Source of the DNA: Diphasiastrum complanatum
Lineage: Eukaryota; Streptophyta; Lycopodiopsida; Lycopodiales; Lycopodiaceae
Direction: 5' to 3'
Length of the DNA stretch: 64,000 nt
Assembly (NCBI GenBank): GCA_029204225.1
Contig: CM055098.1
Location: 21,487,097 to 21,551,096, forward strand
Position 1 is the stretch's first letter, and each line of letters opens with the position of its first letter. The translations under genes were made by a program, and so were the position numbers. This document shows positions 57,486 through 64,000 of the stretch, one piece after another. Under the pieces are notes generated by a model that made no database searches, was not told the origin of the DNA, and saw nothing but the letters and a program-made list of their open reading frames with translations.

Positions 57486-59079
57486 CTAAAGTGAATGATC
57501 ATACTCACTCATAACAAAGCCTTGAGAGAGTAAAAAAGTGTTAAGCTTAGCATACCAACTCCTTGGTGCTTGCTTAAGGCCATACAAACCTCTTTTGTAG
57601 AAGACACACATGATTTGGCTTTGTTGATGAAATGTAGCTCTCGGGTTGCTGCGTGTATACTTCTTCCTCAAGATCACCATTCAACAATGCATTTGAAATG
57701 TCCATTTTCCATAGATCCCATCCATAAAGTGTAGCAAGTGAAATGATGACTCAAATGCTTACCATCTTTGCCACAGGTGCAAAGGTCTCATCATAGTCAA
57801 TTCCTTGTTGTTGAGCATATCCTTTTGCCACTAACCTTGCCTTGTACTTGTTGATAGATCCATCTTGGTTTGTCTTCACCTTGAAGATCCATTTGCATCC
57901 AATAGCTTTCTTGTCCTTAGGCAACTCCACCAATCTCCATGTTCCATTCTTCATAAGAGCTTGATACTCGAGATCCATTGCTCGGATCCACTCCTCTTCT
58001 TTCGTTGCTTGATCTACACTTGTAGGCTCATCCAAAGAGGTTATAAAAGCAACATAGTTTCCATAAACTACTTGCTTACCCTTTTGATCATATGTGAGCC
58101 TTGAAGGTACTTGTCTTTCTCTTGATGTTCTCCTTGGCTTTTGACTTGATGAAGGTCCATCATCACCACCATCCAAAGTAGGATCCTTCTCATCAACATC
58201 AAGAATATTAGATCCATCTACTTTACCATCAATCATGCTTGAAGACACCTTTGGAATGTTTCCCTCATAAAAAATGACATCTCTACCAACAATCACTTTG
58301 TTAGTAGAAGGAATGTAAACCTTGTAGGCTTTACTCACCTCACTATATCCAACAAAAATACCTCTTCTTGAAGATGGATCCTCCTTGGTCCTATCATCAA
58401 GAGTAATGTTGACATAGCATGTGCATCCAAAGGTTCTTAGAAAGTTGACAATCGGCCTCCTCTTGAATAGCATCTCAAAAGGTGTCCTTCCATCCAAAAT
58501 AGCACTCGGCCACCTATTGCACAAGAAATTGGCACACAACAAAGCTTGATCCCAAAATGGTTTGTCAAGATTAGCACTTAACCTCATAGCTTTAGCACTT
58601 TCACATAAAGCTCTATTCTTCCTTTCAGCCACTCCATTTTGTTGTGGGGTCCTTGATGTTGTATACTCCCTCTTGATCCCATGCTCATCACAAAAGGCCT
58701 TGAACTTGTTAGATACGTACTCACCACCATTGTCACCTCTCAAGCACTTGATCTTTGTGGAAAATTGGTTCTCCCTTGCATTCTTGAACTTGACAAAGAC
58801 ATCATACACTTCATCCTTGTTCTTTAGTAGATAGATCCAACAAAATCTACTAAAATCATCAATGAATGTTACATACATCTTAGCTCCACTATTGCTAATT
58901 GTAGTAAATCCATGAATATCCGAATGTACAAGTTGAAAAGGCTTTGTAGATCTAGAAATAGATCTAGTATAAGGTAGTCCATGTGACTTAGACAAAGCAC
59001 AAGACTCACAAACATGCTTGTCATTACTTAAGGAACTTGGAAGACCAATCACAACCTTCTTCCTTGCCATTACCTCCAA
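57486..59079 (-). pseudogene. Copia GAG-pre-integrase end, integrase and first part of RT
   Basis: Frame 59079-57751 (442 codons) has the zinc-binding end CESCALSKSHG. The integrase core follows with FIDDFSRFCW, LRGDNGGEY (SDN-type Asp block with Gly for Ser) and QQNGVAERKN. Then comes the linker with RRTSRERQVPSRL and RT start IGCKWIFKVKTNQDG. It ends after FAPVAKMVSI at a frameshift; 57680-57486 continues with GLYGLKQAPRSWYAKL, and further slips separate it from YVDD. Upstream sequence (gag, knuckle, protease) is absent; its first M is internal to pol. Confidence 0.9.
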
Positions 59080-59094
59080 TGACTTGAAGTTGAG

Positions 59095-59296
59095 CTACCA
59101 AATCCAGCATGTGAATTCAAAAAATGAAACTGAACAAGTATATTGACCTATTTAGTGTTTTGATCTACAAAAGATCCAATCTACAAAAGCAAAAAATCCG
59201 ATTTTGGTGTAGAATCCTCTCTAGCATGCTCTAGACTTGATCTCTTCACCAAATCATTGATAGATCTGATTTTCTCCTTCATAACCTGAAACACAA
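59095..59296 (-). other. Leader of the gag-less copia up to its deletion point
   Basis: Non-coding leader between the primer site and the deletion. The break is visible because 27.65 kb carries the same pol sequence but continues upstream where this copy switches at about 59093. Confidence 0.6.
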
Positions 59297-59308
59297 GCTC
59301 TGATACCA
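59297..59308 (-). other. Primer-binding site (initiator tRNA-Met)
   Basis: The plus strand GCTCTGATACCA directly abuts the LTR start at 59309. Confidence 0.92.
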
Positions 59309-59958
59309 TGTGAAAGATTTCAGATCGTTAAGATCCAATCTACTTGAATGATCTTTGGTTAGAAAGAGAAATACTCTATCAATTTCACCAATGTAAAAAA
59401 ATCAGCATCTACACACAATTTGAGATGCAAACACTAATAGAATTTGATTAAACTTGAATGAAATGATTATGTATTGTTGTTGTCTGTACAAAACCAGCAA
59501 GCTACTGTATTCCACACGTGTGGATTCAAAAATAGCAAATATAGATCATTCTACCTATAGAATTGCAAGCAATCACCAAGATAGTGCACCAATGGATAGT
59601 AGAACCCAAGAGAACCATGTATAAGCATGAAATGAGATAGAGAAGAGAGAAGATGACTCTCTCCACGAGTTACATCCTTTTATAACAGGTCCAAACCCTA
59701 TTTGGCCACTTGGCTTTCCCACCAAAAAGCTAACCCTACCAATTTTGGGTCTAGATTCAATGTACCCAACTTATTCAAATTGAATCTACTCAAACTCGCA
59801 TTCTATCTTTCCCACACTTTCAAAAAGTGTTTATTCAAATGAAATTTAGACTAATGAACTTTGAAAAGTCAACCTCTAAGTCTAAAACAAGTTTTGGCCT
59901 CAATATGCCAAATATGGAAATATTGCAAAATGTGATGAAACTAGTTAAATCTTTCACA
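59309..59958 (-). repeat. 5' LTR of the gag-less copia (650 bp)
   Basis: It matches 55827-56474 throughout with small indels and substitutions. CACACGTGTG is at 59513-59522. The outer flank is TCCAC. Confidence 0.93.
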
Positions 59959-59963
59959 TCCAC

Positions 59964-60533
59964 CACAACCCAAATAGAATCATTTTGGTGTTGGGTCTTT
60001 GGAAGTCCAACCACAAAATCCATAGATATACTTTCCCATCTCTTCTGAGGGATATCTAGGGGATGTAAAAACCCTCCAATCTTTAAGCATTCAGCTTTGG
60101 CTAATTGGCAAGGTCTACACTTAACCACATAAGACTCAACAAATGGCTTGAGTTTCGGCCAATAAAACTCTCTTCTGACCAAGTCCAAAGTCATGTGTAT
60201 ACCCGGATGACCTGCATAGGGAACGTCATGACACTCATAAAGAATTTTCTTCTTTAATTCATCATTCACTGGTACACAAATTTTTCCATTCCGAAATAGT
60301 AACCCACCTCGGATAGAGAACTGTTCCGCTATTTTCTTATCTATCTTAGAAGCCTGAGACCCCTGTGAGTAAATATCTATTCCATTCTCATTTTTTCCTG
60401 TCTCCACCATCTTCCAGTTGGGACCAAAATGAGAATCCGATTCACATTTTTCTCTCCGTGAAAGATATAGATCAGTGGAAATCTGAGTGAATGAAAGTTC
60501 ATTTAAGTCAACAATCCAACTAAGCGCATCCAC
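59964..60533 (-). pseudogene. Gypsy integrase, zinc-binding domain and start of core
   Basis: It shows the HHCC zinc-binding domain (LYECHDVPYAGHPGIHMTL, VVKCRPCQLAK) and the start of the catalytic core (SISMDFVVGLPKTQ with the first Asp, then DSIWVVVD). Here the copia is inserted; the core resumes at 55821. The frame runs on into the LTR, which is only read-through. Confidence 0.88.
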
Positions 60534-60581
60534 AACTTGGTTAGAGCTGCCCTCGACATATCAGATCTCATGATCAAATTC

Positions 60582-60871
60582 CTACATAAGCTTAGCCCAG
60601 TGAGCCTTACGACCTCTTAGATCGTTCAAAAGTACTTCAGAGGTTTGGTGATCTGTATACACTATAAACTGATTACCATAAAGGTAATGCCTCCAGGTTT
60701 TAAGTGCATGAATCACAGCAAATAACTCTTTCTCATGAGTTGTATAACGCAACTGAGGCCCCGTGAGTTTTTTGCTTTCAAACACTATCAGCCTATCATC
60801 TTGTAGAAGCCCCTATTGCCAAATCACTTGCGTCAGTTCGCACAACGTAAGGTAAATCATGACTTGCGATC
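60582..60871 (-). pseudogene. Gypsy RNase H
   Basis: RTDASDLAIG (near 60830) is followed, after stops, by KKLTGPQLRYTTHEKELFAVIHAL and FIVYTDHQTSEVLL (60785-60582). Stops at 60871-60873 (TAG), 60582-60584 (TAG after KLM) and, in the same frame a few codons on, TGA before YVEG break it. Confidence 0.82.
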
Positions 60872-61608
60872 TATAAAACAGGAGCTGAAGCAACCATTTG
60901 CTTGAGTTTCTCAAAGCATTGGTTCAATTCATCATTCCACTCAATAGGCTCGCTAGGTTGACCTCCCTTTTTCTTTTTGTTAACTCTACCTTTAGTCAAA
61001 TTATTTGAAGGTGCTGCCATTTTAGCATAATCCTCAATTGACTTACGAAAGAAAACTGTAAAATCGAGAAAAGATTTAACTTCTCTAGCCGTCTTCGGTA
61101 TCGGCCATTCAAGCACTATCTTGACCTTACTCTCGTCAATCCCCAACCCACTATGGGTGATCTTATGACCGAGGTACAACAACTCATGCTTAAAGAACTC
61201 ACATTTAGATTCCTTAGCGTAGAGTTTCTCTCGTCTGAGAATATTCAAGACAGTACTAAGATGACTCAAATGCTCCTTAAGTGTTCTACTGTAGATGAGA
61301 ATATCATATAAGAATACAACCACAAACTTCCCTAGATATGGACGAAAAAGATCGTTCATCATCTGTTGGAACGTAGTTGGTGCATTCGTCAACCCAAAAG
61401 GAAGCACGAGAAATTCATAGTGACCGAATCTCGTCCAAAAACTAGTCTTCTGCACGTCATCCGGATGAATTATAATATAATGATATCCTGTTCTAAGATC
61501 TATCTTTGTGAAGTATTTAGCTCCACCTAATCGATCTACCAGATCATCCATAGGAGGCAAAGGATATTTATATTTAATAGTTACTTTATTCAACCCTTTG
61601 TAGTCCAC
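60871..61608 (-). pseudogene. Gypsy reverse transcriptase with altered catalytic box
   Basis: It reads LPPMDDLVDRLGGAKYFTKI, DLRTGYHYIIIHPDD, TRFGHYEFLVLPFGLTNAP, then VVFLYDILIYS. The RT box normally has two adjacent Asp; the first is Tyr here, which should abolish polymerisation. The thumb and connection follow to SAPVL, ending at TAG. The frame begins after a TGA just before VDYKGLN, and RT sequence continues upstream. Confidence 0.88.
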
Positions 61609-62013
61609 TCACATCCTGAAGCCTCCATCTTTCTTCGCTTTCAAAAGAACAGGAGCACCCCAAGGCGACTTACTTGGCTAAATATAACCCATCTTTAATT
61701 TGCTTAGTAATCTCTATCTCTTCTTTCTGAGAGAACCTGTAATGTTGTCTAGCGATAGGGTGACTACTTGGAATTAACTCAATCTTATTGTCTACTGATC
61801 TGGACGGCGATATTCCATGAGGTAATTCTTTTGGAAATACATCTTTAAATCCATACAGTAACTTATTCTTCTCAATTTTGCTCTTGATCTAAGTCTACCG
61901 AATTAAGAATTTTTGACAATTCACAACTACTTAGATGCATTTCAGATAAAACCAAAATTGGCTTAGCAAATAAAGAATAAGCTTCATACTGCGAATCAAA
62001 AATTTCCATTACT

Positions 62014-62600
62014 TTAGCAAATGAACTCATCCCATATGGTTGTACAAAAATTGTCTCCAAACAATGTAACTATTTCTTTACCCTCTTGAAAAGAGAGAAC
62101 GTGCTTCTCAAAATCTATCTCAGGATGCCTATTAAATAGCCACTCGTATCCTAGAATAATGTCCGTATGCGCTAAATCTACAACATGGAAATCAATTAAC
62201 TCTCTATAGTCCTGGATCCAAACTGGGAGCCTTGGAAGTTTCACATCCCATGTCTCCAACTCTGCTGCTGAAGCTAGATATACTCGATATCTATGGTTAC
62301 TGGCTTCAGTTTGAGTTCGAGTCTCTGCACAAGACCAGAGTTAATGAAATTATGAGTAGATCCACTGTCCACTAAAATACTAACTTCATGTCCATTCACA
62401 GTGCCTTTCAAACGAAATAAATCATTTGGCAAGAATGAAGCAGTACTGAAAGAACAATCACACTCATAATTAATTTTATTAATTTCCAGCTTAAGATTCT
62501 CTTTACCTGGCATCTTAATCACTTGAGCTGTGCCTTTCTTTCGCTCCGAGCAGAATTTCATAACATGTTCAGGCTAACCGCAATGGAAACAAACATTGGT
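62014..62600 (-). pseudogene. Gypsy zinc knuckle and protease
   Basis: Minus-strand CFHCG, an in-frame TAG (62574-62576), then PEHVMKFCSE make a CX2CX4HX4C knuckle with a stop inside. The protease follows: VSILVDSGSTHNFINSGLVQ (active site DSG), and after a break IDFHVVDLAHTDIILGYEWL, the typical flap/end part of gypsy protease. Confidence 0.8.
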
Positions 62601-63427
62601 CCTTCTAGCCTTTTTCCGGGACAACTTTTTCTTTTGTCTAAAATCAGATGCAGCTTGATCCAGTTTGTCGAAATATTTAGTTTTCTTATTCCCGCGAACT
62701 CTTTTCTTCCCTTTTTTCTGGCTGGGTCCGGATGATCCAGATGGATTAGCCTGTAACTATTTCCTAGATGGCACTACCGTGGAGTCGTACACTTTCGCGA
62801 CACGAACTACATCATCAAAGGATTGAAGCACTTTACGCTTACACTCATTCTGATAATCTGCGGGCAGACCTAGGATAAACTACCACAGTGCTAGTTTTGC
62901 ATCGAATGAGGGGACTTTATTCCATAAATCCATAAAATCTTGTAGGTACGAGTCCAAACTCTGAGTATCCATTTTGCAGTTCATAAATCTCTGGTAAAAA
63001 TCCAAGTCATCCACAACCACAAACGACTTTCTGACACCTTTTTAAACTCGTCTCATGTGGTAGGTTTAGGTTGCAAATCACGCCACCACGACGAAGCTTT
63101 ACCACGGAAGAACAGAATAACACGCTCTATCTTTTTCTCCTCAGGAATTCAGTGTAGATTAAAATAACCGGTCCACTTGATTAACCAGTCATCCACAATT
63201 TTAGGTCTTTTCTCTTTCTTCTCCCCCAAAACTGGTTTAGGTTGAAAGCCCAAATTTGGAACAGACAAAGCTCTCACTTGATTCAGCAGTACTTCCATTT
63301 GTTGATCACGTAAAGTGTTCCTGTTGTTTATCTCATTAAGCGCTTTGCTTAATGACTGGCAAATTTGCAGATAGGTAGGCATTGGCACCTGCCCATCGAG
63401 AGCTGCATTTGCATTATCGTCTACCAT
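62601..63427 (-). pseudogene. Gypsy gag, decayed
   Basis: It starts MVDDNANAALDGQVPMPTYL (63427) and includes the WLIKWTGYFNLH capsid start (63149). The rest of gag, down to the zinc knuckle, is broken by stops but retains a basic Lys-rich linker near 62700. The same start occurs in the relic at 35860-36740. Confidence 0.7.
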
Positions 63428-64000
63428 ATTGATTTCCTAACATGCAAAATTTGCTTAAATTAGTCGAGATCCCATCATCAACTAATAAGTGAAACATTCA
63501 AAACCTTCATAACTGGCTGATATTATTCAGCAAGGTCTTTCACTCATTTGTGCAAACTTTCACAAAATCAATATCAGATCAAATTAAACAACAACAACTT
63601 TTTATGACCAAACACTAACTTTTACGAAAAACTGGGATTTTCGAAATCCGTTCGAAATGGACCAACTGTGAAAATCGATTAAAAAAATCAATTTTGCCAA
63701 ACACAGACACTGTCTCAAATTGAAATCATTTTGAAAGATCCTGCATGGAACTAACTCGACATGCACCGCTTATTAAAAAAACAAATTTTTTTTCGTAAAT
63801 GGCATAGTTGCTAGGAAATCTGCTTTTTGATCTAGAATTGCCAAAAATAGTTACATGCAAGAATTCTACTGATCAAAATCACTGGTTACGCATGCAACAT
63901 GCATTTAAGCATGCATACAGGTCTATCTATACATATATCATCAAGAAAGCACTATACTGATTTACAAGCATGCATGCATTAGAACAATTCCGAAATTTTG
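63428..64000 (-). other. Gypsy leader or LTR approach, cut by the window end
   Basis: Non-coding 5' region of the gypsy, collinear with 36090-36605. No primer site is recognised before the window ends. Confidence 0.6.

Larger units (their letters stand above)
55827..59958 (-). mobile_element. Ty1/copia element lacking gag and protease, TSD TCCAC
   Basis: A unit of 4132 bp: LTRs 55827-56474 and 59309-59958, iMet primer site 59297-59308, pol remnants, and 5-bp target duplications TCCAC at 55822-55826 and 59959-59963. Gag and protease are deleted: the leader jumps into GAG-pre-integrase at about 59093. The LTRs differ at roughly twenty positions by eye, so it is older than the 18.5-kb insertion. 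The host site is a gypsy integrase gene. Confidence 0.95.
55128..64000 (-). mobile_element. Ty3/gypsy element, decayed, split by a copia insertion
   Basis: Minus-strand order: leader (63428-64000 and beyond), gag (63427 down), zinc knuckle with an internal stop (about 62560-62600), protease (62561-62014), RT (61608-60871), RNase H (60871-60582), and integrase (60533-59964, continuing at 55821-55128). The integrase is interrupted by the copia 55827-59958. The integrase end and 3' LTR are not readable, and the 5' LTR lies beyond the window. Confidence 0.85.

Overview
The window looks like nuclear DNA of a land plant with a large, retrotransposon-rich genome. The evidence is a plant-type cellulose synthase-like A (mannan synthase) gene, a plant subtilase relic, and many Ty1/copia and Ty3/gypsy LTR elements. 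Most of the copia copies carry a primer-binding site for initiator tRNA-Met. The CSLA protein is clearly divergent, which would fit a fern, lycophyte or gymnosperm as well as an angiosperm; the sequence alone does not settle this.

Layout. 1-2915 is the genic end: a decayed, unrecognised coding-like stretch (273-1247) followed by an apparently intact, intronless CSLA reading frame (1248-2915). 2916-8298 is mostly gene-free and holds an LTR relic and an unusual pair of hairpins (8170-8265). 8299-11254 is a truncated copia element (+). 12.3-18.1 kb and 24.7-27.2 kb are scrambled pieces of old gypsy elements. A young copia element (18497-24654, minus strand, 682-bp LTRs, CAACT target duplication) is inserted among them. 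27.4-32.4 kb has a copia fragment and a deleted copia element (minus). 33.2-33.7 kb has two long GA microsatellites. 35.9-36.7 kb is a gypsy 5' relic. 36802-41143 is a truncated copia of the same family as the 28-32 kb element (+), joined to an inverted piece of its own LTR. 43.3-43.9 kb is a subtilase pseudogene. 45.7-47.3 kb is an LTR-type unit whose only long frame encodes an unrecognised protein. 48.8-52.3 kb is a decayed copia with two tandem LTRs. 55.1-64 kb is a gypsy element (minus) whose integrase is split by a second copia (55827-59958, TCCAC target duplication).

How it works together. The elements form at least two insertion layers. The inner copias have matching target duplications and similar LTRs; the outer gypsies are full of stops and frameshifts. 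Several gypsy stops are TAG or TGA where the surrounding protein makes Gln or Arg likely, as expected from C-to-T decay of methylated cytosines. Most copia families here carry the palindrome CACACGTGTG (a G-box core) in the LTR or leader. No copia copy in the window is fully intact: the best one has a single in-frame stop before its RNase H end. CSLA is the only host gene that looks complete.

All readings were made by eye. Similarity statements are visual comparisons within the window or recognition of family motifs, not database results.
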